DNA of 64,000 nt from Thiohalocapsa sp. (GTDB taxonomy: Bacteria > Pseudomonadota > Gammaproteobacteria > Chromatiales > Chromatiaceae), in assembly GCF_022340605.1 (NCBI RefSeq), contig NZ_JAJDNQ010000076.1, positions 56,259-120,258 of the forward strand, written 5' to 3'. Under the pieces are notes generated by a model. That model saw nothing but the letters and a program-made list of their open reading frames with translations. It made no database searches and had not been told where the DNA came from. A program made the translations under genes and the position numbers. Positions within the stretch are counted from its first letter, which is position 1. Each line of letters starts with the position of its first letter. Of this stretch, positions 21,601 through 33,250 are shown one piece after another.

Positions 21601-22632
21601 ATGTTCCAAAGAATTCTTGCCCTCCTCGTCGCCCGCAACCGCGAGTTCTACCGCGACAGCGCCGGACTCATCTGGAACATCGCGATGCCAGTGATGATGA
21701 TCGTCGCCTTCGCGTTCATCTTCGGCGGCGGCCCCGAGGACCTGTTCAAGGTGGGCGTGCTTGGCGATGCGGACGCGGCCGCGGACGCGAGCGGCTTTCT
21801 CGCCACGCCACATCTGACCTTCGTGCCCATGGACGACGAGCCCGCCGCTGTCACGAAGATCGCCCGCCACCAATTGGACCTGCTGCTGGACCTGCGCGCA
21901 CCGGGCGGCGCCATCACCGGCTACTGGGTCAACCCGAAGTCGCCCAACGGCGACGTCACCGAGCGGCTGCTGCTGGGCGCTTTTGCCCGCGCCGGCGCGC
22001 CACCGCCGCAGCGCCACCCAGCCGCCGGCGAGGCGCTGAGCTACGCGGACTGGGCGCTGCCCGGCGTGCTCGCCATGAACGTCATGTTCTCCAGCCTCTG
22101 GGGCGTCGGCTGGGTGGTGGTGCGCTACCGCAAGAACGGCGTGCTGCGGCGGCTCAAGGCAACCCCGCTACGCCCGCTGGAGTTCCTGTCCGCACAGGTG
22201 CTCTCGCGGCTCATGGTGGTCATGGCATCCAGCACCGTCGTCTACCTGGGCGCCCTGGCCATCCTGGACTTTCCCATGCGCGGCTCCTATTCCGCGCTGG
22301 TGCTCACGTACGTGGCGGGCGCCCTCTGCATGATCAGTCTGGGCCTGCTGGTGGCCGCACGGCTGCGCACCGAGGAGCTCGCCGACGGCCTCCTGAACCT
22401 GATGTCATGGCCGATGTTGCTACTCTCCGGCGTCTGGTTCTCCATGGAGGGCACAAGCCGCGCGGCGCAGTGGCTCTCCGAGCTCATGCCGCTCACCCAC
22501 CTCGTGGACGCCGCCCGCGCCATCATGATCGACGGCGCCGGCGTGCTGGACGTGCTGCCGCAGCTCGGTCTGCTGCTGGCACTCGCGGCGCTGCTGCTGG
22601 CAGTGGCGGCACGCGTGTTCCGCTGGGAGTAG
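21601..22632 (+). CDS. ABC-2 type permease
   Basis: Multi-TM; IWNIAMPVMMIVAFAFIFGG ... MPLTHLVDAARAIMIDG. Confidence 0.88.
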   Translation: MFQRILALLVARNREFYRDSAGLIWNIAMPVMMIVAFAFIFGGGPEDLFKVGVLGDADAAADASGFLATPHLTFVPMDDEPAAVTKIARHQLDLLLDLRAPGGAITGYWVNPKSPNGDVTERLLLGAFARAGAPPPQRHPAAGEALSYADWALPGVLAMNVMFSSLWGVGWVVVRYRKNGVLRRLKATPLRPLEFLSAQVLSRLMVVMASSTVVYLGALAILDFPMRGSYSALVLTYVAGALCMISLGLLVAARLRTEELADGLLNLMSWPMLLLSGVWFSMEGTSRAAQWLSELMPLTHLVDAARAIMIDGAGVLDVLPQLGLLLALAALLLAVAARVFRWE

Positions 22633-22657
22633 CGCGCCTGCCGACAGCGTGCCGGGG

Positions 22658-23917
22658 CTACTTCGACAGGGGCGTCCCTTCGCCGCCCACCGGCGGTACC
22701 CCTGGCCGATGATGCGCATCCGCGGGCACCTCGGCACAACAAATCAGCTGGTAGGTGGCCGCCGCCAGCAGTCCGCAGCAGGCCATGCCGAGCAGCAGCG
22801 GTAGTGCCGTGCCGTCGTGCAGCAGGCTGGTCACCGAGCCCGTCAACGCACCGAAGCCGAAGCGGCCGGCGCCGGCAAACGCGGACGCCGTGCCCGCCAT
22901 GCGCGGGAAGAAGGCCATGAAGCCGGCCATGGCGTTGCCCATGACGAGCCCCGCCATGGCGATGTAGGCGAGTGCCCCGAGCGCGATGAGCCACAGCGGC
23001 GCCACCACGGCGAGCAGAGCCGGCAGCAGCGCGATGAGCAGCAGCATCAGCGCCGCCCCGGCTTGCACCGTGAGCCCGAAGCGCAGCAGCCGCTCCGCCC
23101 CCCAGCGTGGCACCCAGCGCGCGTTGAGCGCCGAGAACAGCATCGCCGCGGCGATGTTCAGGCCGAATAGCGGCCCGAACCAGCCCGCCGGCACCTCGTG
23201 CAGCTCGATGTAGACGAAGGGCGAGTTGACGATGAACACCATCATGCCGCCGAAGCTCGCCATCCCCGTCAGCAGGTAGCCGAGCGCCGCGCGGTGGCGC
23301 AGCAGGGCCCAGTAGTTGCCCAACACCCGCGCCGGCGCCGGCGGATGGCGCCGCTCCGGCGGCAGGGTCTCCGGCAGCAGCCGCAAGAACAGCACCGCCG
23401 CCACAGCGGTGATGCCCAACAGCCCGACGAACACCCAGTGCCAGGTGCCGTAGAGCAGGATCAGCCCGCCGACGCTCGGCGCCAGTAGCGGCGCCAGTCC
23501 CATCACCAGCATCACCAGGCCCATGACCCGGGCGTAGTCGTCGCGGTCGAACAGGTCGCGCACCAGCGCCGGGATCGTCACCGCCACCGCCGCGCCGCCC
23601 AGCGCCTGCACCGCCCGGGCCCAGAGCATCGCCGTCATGCTGGGCGCGAGCGCGCAGGCGACCGCCGCCAGCGCGAAGACCGCGAGCCCCACCGCCACCG
23701 GCAGCCGCCGGCCAAGCACGTCCGACAGCGGACCGAGGACCAACTGCGCCGCAGCGAACACGCCCAGGTACACCGTCACGCTGAGCTGCGCGAGCGCCAC
23801 GGGCGCGTGCAGATCCTGCGCAATGGCCGGGATGCTCGGCAGGTACATGTCGATGGCGAAGGGCGTCAGTGCCGACAGCAGGCCGAGCGTGATCAACAGC
23901 GGGAGGGAAACGGGCAT
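22658..23917 (-). CDS. Bcr/CflA family MFS drug exporter
   Basis: LSALTPFAIDMYLPSIPAIAQDL; PLSDVLGRRLPVAVG. Confidence 0.9.
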   Translation of the reverse strand: MPVSLPLLITLGLLSALTPFAIDMYLPSIPAIAQDLHAPVALAQLSVTVYLGVFAAAQLVLGPLSDVLGRRLPVAVGLAVFALAAVACALAPSMTAMLWARAVQALGGAAVAVTIPALVRDLFDRDDYARVMGLVMLVMGLAPLLAPSVGGLILLYGTWHWVFVGLLGITAVAAVLFLRLLPETLPPERRHPPAPARVLGNYWALLRHRAALGYLLTGMASFGGMMVFIVNSPFVYIELHEVPAGWFGPLFGLNIAAAMLFSALNARWVPRWGAERLLRFGLTVQAGAALMLLLIALLPALLAVVAPLWLIALGALAYIAMAGLVMGNAMAGFMAFFPRMAGTASAFAGAGRFGFGALTGSVTSLLHDGTALPLLLGMACCGLLAAATYQLICCAEVPADAHHRPGVPPVGGEGTPLSK

Positions 23918-24017
23918 TGGATCTCCGTGGTGCGGATGGCGCCGGACAGCGAACGGTATCGACAATTCCAAGGCCGTGCACTCGTGCAACACTGCGCAAG
24001 CCGCAAGACCGTCCCAA

Positions 24018-24089
24018 GTCGTTGTCGCTGTCGTTGTCGTGGTCCCACCCGTGCGGGTATGCGATTACGACAACGACAACGACCACGAG
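24018..24089. repeat. Hexamer array with inverted arms (H2)
   Basis: GTCGTTGTCGCTGTCGTTGTCGTGGTC ... GCGATTACGACAACGACAACGACCACG. Confidence 0.8.
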
Positions 24090-24266
24090 GGAGCCTGGCC
24101 TCAGGATTTCCGCAGAGAAGCGCTGGTGCCGACACCCAACGGCCATCATCGCACGCGAGCCGGGCTTGCCGGCCTTGGTCGGCGGGAGCGGCGTCGCCGC
24201 GGGGACGCCCAGGTGGAGAGCGCGATCGCGGCGGGGACGTCGCAACCACGGAGGAAAATCGCGGCT

Positions 24267-25482
24267 CTATCGGGGGGCGATGGAAGCGATCAGCTCGTTG
24301 ACGGTGCTCGCCATCGTCATCGCGGCAGCAACGTCGAATGCGTTGATGGCCGCGAAGGCACCGACCTTCTTCGCCGGCGAGAAGGCGCAATAGACGAAGA
24401 TCCCCTGCAAACCGCCAGCCTTCTGCAGGATCAGCGGGCGGCTGCCCTCGGCGGTCATGACAATCCAGCCGAGCGCCAAGGCATCCATGTGACCCGATTC
24501 GTCGAGTCCATAGACCGGATCGAGCTCGTCACGGAAGACATAGGCGGCGTGGTCGACGAGACGCATCTCGGCGTCCGCGGGAGAGAAGCGGTCCATGTGC
24601 CACGCCAGCCATTTGAGGATGTCATTCGCAGTGGAGTACAGCGAGCTCGCGCCGGCCATGACCGGCGTCGCCGGAACATTGGGCAGCGGGGAGCCGTCGA
24701 AATCGTGCCCCTGCATCAGCCGCTGCTCATCGCCGGAGTTCAGCTCGAACACGGTATCCTCAAGGCCGATGGGGTCCAGAACGCGTTCCTTGAGGACCTT
24801 GGCATAGGGCTGCCCGGCGGCGTCGCCGAGCGCCGCGGCGAGCACGTCGAAAGCAAAATTGGAGTAAAGCGCGCCCGTGCCGGGCGGGAACAGCAGCGGA
24901 TCGGCGGCGAGCGCCTTGACGTAGGCGTCCTCGGTGAGTGTCTTGAAGGGATCGTCCTTGGGACCCGGCTCACGCGCCACCTCACGCGGCAGGCCGGAGG
25001 TGTGGGTGGCCAGGTCGATCAACCGGATGACGTGCTGCCCCCGCGCCGGCACGGTGACGCCCCAGTCGAGGTGGTGCTGGAGCGGGTCAGTGAGCCGCAC
25101 GGTGCCATCCGCCACCATGCTTGCCAGCACGGTCCCGGTGAAGACCTTGGTGACGGAGCCGATCCGCATCAGGGTATCGCCGTCTGGGGCCTCGTTCGAC
25201 CCATCGGCGATTTCGCCGAAGCCGGCCACGGCGGTCTCACCATCGCGGATGGCGCCGAGCACCAGCGCCGGAACCTTGCTCTGCACAAAAAGGACGCCGC
25301 CGGTGAAGTTGACCACCTCTTGCAGGAGCTTGTCCTCGGCGGCCGCCGGGACACAGAGGGCCAGCAGCAACGCCCCCGCGCACGCACCCGAGCGCCAAGA
25401 CCGGCTCACATCGGTTACAAGCAGTCTGCCCACGATGTCCAACTCCTCCGATCGCTGCCCGGACTCGCGTCGAATGGGCATG
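24267..25482 (-). CDS. Beta-lactamase family serine hydrolase
   Basis: SVTKVFTG (SxxK), YSNFAFDVL; signal peptide; exact start uncertain. Confidence 0.85.
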
Positions 25483-25655
25483 TTGCCATGATTCGCCCGG
25501 CCCCGATCCAACGTGCTGTATCGGCGCAGAACACCGCAACGGCGAAGCGTACCGTGTGCGGGCTACGGGCACCTACCTAGCGAGGCGCTGCCTCAGACCG
25601 ACAACGGCATGAGGGGGCAGATGTCGCGTCGATCAACCCGCGGCATGCAACAAGG

Positions 25656-25750
25656 GCCGGCGGCCGAGGGCCGAGGCCCCAAACGCAACCGCACAGCGTC
25701 GGTCGACTGCCGTTCCGGCCCTTGCCCCTTGCCCCTTGGCCCTTCGCTCT
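25656..25750. repeat. Heptamer array pair
   Basis: GGGCCGGCGGCCGAGGGCCGAGG ... GGCCCTTGCCCCTTGCCCCTTGGCCCTT. Confidence 0.75.
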
Positions 25751-25934
25751 TGCTGATCGGTGCTGCGGTGCACACGAAACTTGACGCATCTGCAACGATT
25801 TCGGCCCTTCAAACAATCGAGTTGCGAGCGACCGGGTCGGCGCCGCGTCCGCCCGCGTGTGCGCGTCCATCCCCGGGCAAGGGGTGGCGCCGGGCGTGGC
25901 CGCTCGGACCGACGCCCGGCCTTGCGCATAATCC

Positions 25935-26135
25935 TTAGCCTTCGTCGTCATCGTCATCGTCATCGTCCAGTTCGTCCTCCTCGATCAGCGCCGTCATCTT
26001 GCGGTACAGGCGCTCGATGAGTTCTTCCTGAAAGTCGATCATCCCGTCGATACTCGGGTTCTGCGCCGCCTTGGATGCGATATCCGCCGCCATCTCCAGG
26101 ATAGAGAGGCGGTCTTCGATATCCAGCGTGCTCAT
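25935..26135 (-). CDS. Small acidic hypothetical protein with poly-Asp tail
   Basis: 66 aa MSTLDIEDRLSILEMAADIASKAAQ...EEDELDDDDDDDDEG. Confidence 0.6.
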   Translation of the reverse strand: MSTLDIEDRLSILEMAADIASKAAQNPSIDGMIDFQEELIERLYRKMTALIEEDELDDDDDDDDEG

Positions 26136-26398
26136 GGCTCAACCTCGTCTCGGTGGTTTGGCCCGCGCCCGGGCGGGTGTGGGGTAATCGGCGGCGTTCA
26201 TTGCCCGCGGAGCATGCTGCGTCAGTAAACACCCATTGCCTTACCGGCCGATGACGATGCACCGGGCGATGGCGGCTTGCACGCCCGCTGCTCTCGCTGT
26301 GCATGCCGGGCGTCGGCATCCGAATTGCCAGAGGCACGGGATCAGGAAGGACAGCCGGAACAATCGGGCAACCACCGGCACTGCTGACAGGCGGGCAT

Positions 26399-26809
26399 TC
26401 ATGAAACCGCCGCTGACACGAGAACCAGCCCGGACAGAACGCGGAGCGGCAGCGCACCCTGACCCGCGACGCGGCGCTGTTCAGCAAGGTGTCGGGTCAG
26501 CACGTTCGCGTTGTTGATGGAGCGCGCCCTGGCCGCGGTCGCCGCATCCTCGCACACCGCCGCATACACCCCCGCATGTTTGTTGGCGACGATGGCCATC
26601 CCAATGCCCGTGCCGCAGACGAGCACGCCCCGGTCATAGGCACCTGAGCCCAGCATTTCTGCAAGCTCATGCGCGACGTCGTAGTAGGCGCGCTGCTCTT
26701 CGCTGCTGCCGCCGAGGTCCACGCATTCGTGGCCAGCAGCTTCCAGATGCCGCTTGACCGCCTCTTTCAAATCGACCCCAAAGGGGTCTGCACCAAGCCC
26801 GATGATCAT
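26399..26809 (-). CDS. RpiB/LacA/LacB-type sugar-phosphate isomerase with atypical C-terminus
   Basis: VLVCGTGIGMAIVANKHAGVYAAVCEDAATAARARSINNANVLT, then an unrelated tail. Confidence 0.75.
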   Translation of the reverse strand: MIIGLGADPFGVDLKEAVKRHLEAAGHECVDLGGSSEEQRAYYDVAHELAEMLGSGAYDRGVLVCGTGIGMAIVANKHAGVYAAVCEDAATAARARSINNANVLTRHLAEQRRVAGQGALPLRVLSGLVLVSAAVS

Positions 26810-27079
26810 GGCCCACCCCGCTCGTTGGAGTGACGTGGGGATGATAGCCCTTGCGGCACGTCCCTTAAGGAGCTGATGACTCGGGGCCGCGGCGCAAGCT
26901 TGCCCTTGATCCACGGATTGGGCACGACCCCTCCCGTCAGACACCAACCCCCGTCGCTCAAGCAGTAACACCGCTCCCTTAGCGCCCTTGGCTGGGCCTG
27001 GCTCGCGCCGCCTCTAGCCGTCGTTTCACTGTCCCAGTGCCGCAACCGGCGGCGCGCTGACATAACCTCGACGGCACCC

Positions 27080-27200
27080 GGCTAGGCGTGCTGGAGGACT
27101 TCTTCGGCGAGCCGCCCGCCTGGGCGAGGTGCCGGCGCCGCCCGAGACCGGCTTCATCGGCCGCTCGCGGGAGCTGCTCGCGCTGGAGCGCCTGCGGTCT
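27080..27200 (+). pseudogene. Remnant of an AAA/CHAT-type protein
   Basis: Frameshifted fragments GVLEDFFGEPPA and EVPAPPETGFIGRSRELLALERL. Confidence 0.35.
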
Positions 27201-27323
27201 CCTCCTCTCCCGCCGGGAGATGGGCCGGATTTGATCCGGCCCCGGGAGCGGACCGAGCCGGGCTTGCCGCCCCCGGGCAAAGCTGGCACCCTCCGGCGAA
27301 AATGATCGCCCCGGTATCCCACC

Positions 27324-27794
27324 ATGTCCCGGACCTCAGCACACCCACGCAGCGGCCAGCCGCCGCCCAACACCCGCTACGAGGATGACATCGCCGCCTG
27401 GGCCGACGAGCAGGCCGCGCTGCTGCGTGCCGGCCGGCTCGACGAGATCGACATCGCCAATATCGCCGAGGAGATCGAGGACGTGGGCCGTAGCGAACGC
27501 CGCGAGCTGGACCATCGCATGGCCCTGTTGATCGCCCATCTGCTCAAGTGGCAGTTCCAGCCGGAGCGCCGCGGCGCCAGTTGGCAACTCACCATCCGCA
27601 ACCAGCGCCGCGGCCTGCACCGGCACCTCCAGCAGACGCCGAGCTTGCGCCCTCGCCTCGCCGATCCCGACTGGCTGCAGGCGGTCTGGGACGACGGCGT
27701 CGCCAGTGCCGCCGGGGAGACCGGCCTCGCGGGCTTCCCGGAGCAGTGCCCCTGGCGCATCGATGAGGTCTTGCGGGAGGACTGGCTGCCCTGA
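27324..27794 (+). CDS. DUF29 family protein
   Basis: YEDDIAAWADEQAALLRAGRLDEIDIANIAEEIEDVGRSERREL. Confidence 0.9.
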   Translation: MSRTSAHPRSGQPPPNTRYEDDIAAWADEQAALLRAGRLDEIDIANIAEEIEDVGRSERRELDHRMALLIAHLLKWQFQPERRGASWQLTIRNQRRGLHRHLQQTPSLRPRLADPDWLQAVWDDGVASAAGETGLAGFPEQCPWRIDEVLREDWLP

Positions 27795-27906
27795 ACGGGG
27801 GTCGCACCCATTCCGACGCGAGGTCTGTGCCCGCCGGCGAAAACGCGGGCCGCGGAATGTCTGCGTACCTCCGTGTGAGACCCATTTGTCCCATACGGAG
27901 CCAACT

Positions 27907-28012
27907 CAGCCCTTGGTCCTTCTTGTACAGGCGGACGCGCTTCGCCTATCCGTCCTATGGGGAACCGGCCGTGCGCGGCGCGTGGCCCTTGGCCCTTGGC
28001 CCTTCTTGTATA
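27907..28012 (+). repeat. Heptamer repeats (CCCTTGG) with duplicated CTTCTTGTA flank
   Basis: GCCCTTGGTCCTTCTTGTACAGG ... TGGCCCTTGGCCCTTGGCCCTTCTTGTATACG. Confidence 0.7.
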
Positions 28013-28085
28013 CGCTGTAGGGTCCGCTGCGCGCACCAATGCGCCTGAGGGGACAGCTTGGCCGAGGGCATGATCGGCGCCCGCC

Positions 28086-29423
<1,338 letters not shown>

Positions 29424-29433
29424 GGGGTGGTGA

Positions 29434-29479
29434 TGGTTGCTTGAGGGAGCCGAATGCTTGCAGATGAGTCAAGTTTGCC
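29434..29479 (-). repeat. Dispersed short element also present near 25.8 kb
   Basis: Reverse complement GGCAAACTTGACTCATCTGCAAGCATTCGGCTCCCTCAAGCAACC. Confidence 0.6.
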
Positions 29480-29491
29480 GCCGCTTCCCTG

Positions 29492-29557
29492 CTTGTTGTC
29501 GTTGTCGTTGTCGTTGTCGACGTCGAGTATCCGATTCCGACCACGACCACGACTCGT
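29492..29557 (-). repeat. Hexamer array with conserved core (H3)
   Basis: Reverse complement TCGTGGTCGTGGTCGGAATCGGATACTCGACGTC(GACAAC)n; lies between HK and RR genes. Confidence 0.88.
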
Positions 29558-29625
29558 CGGTCCGAGGCCAAGCCGCCCCGGCGTGCTCACGCTGTTTCTG
29601 AACCGTTGCCGAGCGCCAGTGCGGC

Positions 29626-31251
29626 TCACGCCGGCAGCCGCAGCCGCACGCGCAGCCGCCCGTGCTCGGGGACGTCCACGACGAGCTGCCCGCCATGGGC
29701 CTCGGCGATGCGCCGCGAGATGGCCAGCCCGAGCCCGGTGCCGTCGGTCTTGGTGGTGAACCAGGGCTCCAGCAGGCGCTCGACGGGCTCGATGTCCGCT
29801 GCCAGGCCGTCGTTGGTCAGCGTCAGCGTCAGGCCGTCTCGCTCTCGCGTCAGCCCGATGTCCAGCCTGCCGCCGCCGTGCATCGCCTCCAGCGCGTTGC
29901 GCAGCAGGTTGTCGAGGACGCGCCCGAGCAGCGTCGGGTCGGCCGGGAGCCCAGCGTCCGGGGTCAGGGCCAGGCTCACGGCGATGTCGGCCGCGTCCAG
30001 GCGCTGCGCGTACAGCGCCAGCCGATTCTGCACCAGCCGGTCGAGCCGCACCGGTTCGCGCCGCGGCGTGCAGGGCCGTGCGTAGTCCAGCAACCCGGTG
30101 ATGGTGCCGTCGGTGCGGCGCGCTGCATCGAGCAGCAGCTCCAACAGACGGCGGTGGCCGGCGTCGAGCTCCGTCGCCTCCAGGCGCAGGCGTTGAAGGC
30201 CCATGCCGATGGCATTGAGCGGATTGCGGATCTCGTGGGCGACGGATGCCGCGGCGCGGCCCAGGCCGGCCTCCTCGCGCTGTTGCGAAAGCCGGCGCTC
30301 GAAGGCGCGCAACTGGCGGTCGTGGGCCTGCTGGCGGCGGTACAGCAGCCAGGTGCCGAGGCCGCCCGCCAGGGTCAGCGCCAACGCGAAGGCGGCGAGC
30401 TCCCGCCACAGACGGCCGCGCTGGCGCAACAGCGGGCCGGCATCGAGGTCCAGCACCAGCTCGGCACCGGCGACACCAATGCGGGCGCGCGCGGCCGGCG
30501 TGCCGTCGTCCAGGCGGCGGATGCTCACCCGCGGCGGCGCCGTCGCGCCATCGCGGGCCATGGCCGGATCGGTCGCGCCGTCGAGCTGCACGCCGAGCAC
30601 GCCGGGCAGCGCGGCAACGGCGTCCAGCGCCCGCGGCAGACCCACCGCCGCGCGCAAGCGGTCGATGCGGCGGCTGTCCATGCCGACCAGCACGCAGCCG
30701 GCGGCGGCGCCGCGCGGCACGCCGTAGAGCACGGTGTGCAGACCGGGCGGGCGCAGCAGCCGGCGCAGGCGGCCGCAGCCCGGGGCCTCGCCGGCGGGCC
30801 AGTCCGGCGGTCCCTGCACCGCGCCGTCGCGGCGGACGATGCGGATCACGGACAACCCCGCCTGTTCGGCGAAGGCGGTCAGCTCGTCCGGGCGGAACGG
30901 CTCGATGCCGTCCAGGTAGTCGGCGAAGCGGGCGGAGCTGGCCAGGAAGGCGGTGAGGGCCTCATCGGTGATCTCCTGGGCGAGCACGGCGCCGCGCGCA
31001 TGCAGGGCCACCGCGTCCGCCAGCAGCCGGGCATGCGCCGCGGTGTCCGCGACGAAGCCGCGCTGCACCTGCCGGGTCTGGAGCACGAACCAGCCCACGG
31101 CCAGCCCGATCAGCATGCCGAATACAAGCAAATTGCCGAGCCACAGGGCCGGCAGCCGGCGGGCGCGCCGCTCAACGACCGCCACGGTGTCCGCCCGTGC
31201 GTCCACCCATGCCGCTGCCCATGCCGCCGAGACCGCCGCCGCGGCCGGCAC
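29626..31251 (-). CDS. Membrane sensor histidine kinase
   Basis: SVAHEIRNPLNAIGMGLQRL (H-box), LDNLLRNALEAM (N-box), TDGTGLGLAISRRIAEAHGG; two TM helices. Confidence 0.93.
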   Translation of the reverse strand: MPAAAAVSAAWAAAWVDARADTVAVVERRARRLPALWLGNLLVFGMLIGLAVGWFVLQTRQVQRGFVADTAAHARLLADAVALHARGAVLAQEITDEALTAFLASSARFADYLDGIEPFRPDELTAFAEQAGLSVIRIVRRDGAVQGPPDWPAGEAPGCGRLRRLLRPPGLHTVLYGVPRGAAAGCVLVGMDSRRIDRLRAAVGLPRALDAVAALPGVLGVQLDGATDPAMARDGATAPPRVSIRRLDDGTPAARARIGVAGAELVLDLDAGPLLRQRGRLWRELAAFALALTLAGGLGTWLLYRRQQAHDRQLRAFERRLSQQREEAGLGRAAASVAHEIRNPLNAIGMGLQRLRLEATELDAGHRRLLELLLDAARRTDGTITGLLDYARPCTPRREPVRLDRLVQNRLALYAQRLDAADIAVSLALTPDAGLPADPTLLGRVLDNLLRNALEAMHGGGRLDIGLTRERDGLTLTLTNDGLAADIEPVERLLEPWFTTKTDGTGLGLAISRRIAEAHGGQLVVDVPEHGRLRVRLRLPA

Positions 31252-31618
31252 CCCGGCTGAGGCGGGCGCGCACGCCGGTCAGGTCGCGGCCGCCGCCGCT
31301 GCCGCCGGCGGGGCTGACGCGGGTCCCGCTGCCGGCGCCAGTGTCGGCACCAGTGTCGGTGCCGGTGCCCCCGCGCCAGACGCGCACGCGACTGCCGACG
31401 GTCAGGTCTCGGGCACCACTGACGTCGGCCAGCGGCACGGAGAGCCGGGGGTTGCCCGGGCTGTCCATGGCGACGACGACGGTGTCGGCCTGGATGCTGA
31501 TGACGCGGCCGAGGGCCGGTTCCGCCGCCGCCACCGAAGCGGTGCAGCCGAGCCCCAGTGTCAGCACCAGCAGTGCCGACAGCGGGACGCGGGCGCCATC
31601 ACTGCCATGCCAGACCAC
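31172..31618 (-). CDS. Secreted Gly-rich hypothetical protein
   Basis: Signal peptide, VISIQADTVVVAMDSPGNPRLSVPLADVSG, Gly-rich tail; overlaps its neighbours at both ends. Confidence 0.6.
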   Translation of the reverse strand: MVWHGSDGARVPLSALLVLTLGLGCTASVAAAEPALGRVISIQADTVVVAMDSPGNPRLSVPLADVSGARDLTVGSRVRVWRGGTGTDTGADTGAGSGTRVSPAGGSGGGRDLTGVRARLSRGAGRGGGLGGMGSGMGGRTGGHRGGR

Positions 31619-32678
31619 ACCAGGTCACCGCTTGTGCAAAGGACTTGATCGCCACCGTCGAGCGGTTGTCGAGCCAGCTCACCGAGCAGGACAGCTCGGC
31701 CCGCCCCAGCGGCCGCCGCGCCGCCAGCGCCAGGGAGCGTCCCTCGTCGCGGCGGTGAAGGTCTTGCGGGGCCCGGTCGTAGTCGCTCCGGTACCAGCCG
31801 AGGCCCAGCTCCAGGGTCCAGCCGGCGACGCCGCCGCGGCTGAAAAGCAGATCGACGGCGACATTGTCGTAAGACTCGGCGGGCTCGGTGGATGCGCGCC
31901 GACCCAGGCTCAGCGTACCCAGCCCGGACAGCAGCGCTGAGAAGTACCAGGCGCCGTCAAGGGATAGGATGGCGAGCCCGTCATAGCGCTGGCGGGGCTC
32001 GAATCCCGCGAGTGCGTCCAACGCAGTGGCGCCCGTGCTACGGTCCACGCCGGCTCCAGGCGCGCCCCGCTGCGCGCTCAAACGCGTCCGCTGCGCGCGG
32101 CGGGTTCTGCCGCGCGACGCCGACCCCGGCCGGCCCGACCAGGGCAGCGAAGAGTTCAGATAATGCTGGCCGCGCAGCTCGGCGCCGACCACAAGCTCGG
32201 TGCGCGGTGTCACGATGGGCTGCCAGCGTCCCGCCAGCGCCAGCTCGTTGCGTGCATCCGCGGTGACCAGTTGATCGCGGTAGACGCCGGCCTCGGCCGA
32301 TAGCGTGAGGGGGTCGGATCGCGCCCCCTCTGCGGCCGCGAGCCAGTCGATGCGGACGGCCGCGGTCCAGTTGTCGTTGGCACCCGCGTAGTCGCGATAC
32401 CCGGCCTCGGCATCAAATGAAAGGTCGTCCCTGACCTGCCACTGCGCACCAAGGCCAACCTCGGCGAAGCCGAGCGAGACAGCGTCGGAGGACTGCGCGG
32501 GATTGCTGTCGAAGCCGAGGCCGAGCTCGGCCGACAGTACCGGTGATGGAACCATCGGTTGCGAGTCGGCCATGGCGGCGGCGGTGCAGGATGCGGTGCA
32601 GCAGCCGGTGCAGAATAGGGCGGCCATGCCGGTGCCCCTCCGGATGCCGGCCCTTTTCGGCCTGCCCCGCCGCCGCAT
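31599..32678 (-). CDS. Outer-membrane beta-barrel-like hypothetical protein
   Basis: Alternating amphipathic strands (LSAELGLGFDSNPAQSSDAVSLGFAEVGLGAQWQV...), N-terminal signal. Confidence 0.6.
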   Translation of the reverse strand: MRRRGRPKRAGIRRGTGMAALFCTGCCTASCTAAAMADSQPMVPSPVLSAELGLGFDSNPAQSSDAVSLGFAEVGLGAQWQVRDDLSFDAEAGYRDYAGANDNWTAAVRIDWLAAAEGARSDPLTLSAEAGVYRDQLVTADARNELALAGRWQPIVTPRTELVVGAELRGQHYLNSSLPWSGRPGSASRGRTRRAQRTRLSAQRGAPGAGVDRSTGATALDALAGFEPRQRYDGLAILSLDGAWYFSALLSGLGTLSLGRRASTEPAESYDNVAVDLLFSRGGVAGWTLELGLGWYRSDYDRAPQDLHRRDEGRSLALAARRPLGRAELSCSVSWLDNRSTVAIKSFAQAVTWCGLAWQ

Positions 32679-32681
32679 CCG

Positions 32682-33173
32682 TTACCTGGCGCGCCCGCCG
32701 CGGGCGCCGGCGCGGACCTGGCCACCGCCACCGGCCGCCGCCTTCTCGCCATCGCCCGCCCCACGCCAGAGCGGCTGTCCGGTGACGGGGTCACGCAGCT
32801 CCACGGTCGCATCGTCAAGGTACACCACCGTGGCAATGGCCTTCTCGGTGCCGTCGGAGAAGGTGATCCAGCAGACATCGACACTCAGCGCCTCACCGGC
32901 CACCGGCAGCGCCACGCCCTGCTCCTCCCAGTAGCGCGCCGGGCCCAGGGCATAAACGGTCACGATCTCAGTGCCGGTGTCGATCAGCGTGCCGGTGCCG
33001 CCGGTGCCGAGTTCCATGAGCGTGCCGGACAGGTTCTCGCAGGTCCCGGCGTAGAGGTCGATCATGGGCCCCGTGCCGTCGCCGGGGCCGGCGGCCAGCG
33101 GCTGCGTCGACACGGCGCCAACGCCCAGGATCAGGGTCAACGCGGCGGCAAGGGTTGCGGTGCGGTTCATCAT
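32682..33173 (-). CDS. Secreted hypothetical protein
   Basis: MMNRTATLAAALTLILGVGAVS signal; GGAG upstream of ATG. Confidence 0.65.
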   Translation of the reverse strand: MMNRTATLAAALTLILGVGAVSTQPLAAGPGDGTGPMIDLYAGTCENLSGTLMELGTGGTGTLIDTGTEIVTVYALGPARYWEEQGVALPVAGEALSVDVCWITFSDGTEKAIATVVYLDDATVELRDPVTGQPLWRGAGDGEKAAAGGGGQVRAGARGGRAR

Positions 33174-33250
33174 GTCATCTCCGGTTATTGCATCGAGGTG
33201 GCCGGAACGGCGGCCGGATGCCAGTGCGCCGTCCAGTGCACCCACCTCTC

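Noticed and set aside
21439-22017. Minus-strand ORF ending in ALGPRPSALGPRPSALG
   Set aside because: Translation of the GGGCCGA heptamer array plus antisense of the permease gene
29454-29759. ORF MLADESSLPPLPCLLSLSLSLSTSSIRFRPRPR
   Set aside because: Same repeat-derived artefact, partly antisense to the HK gene
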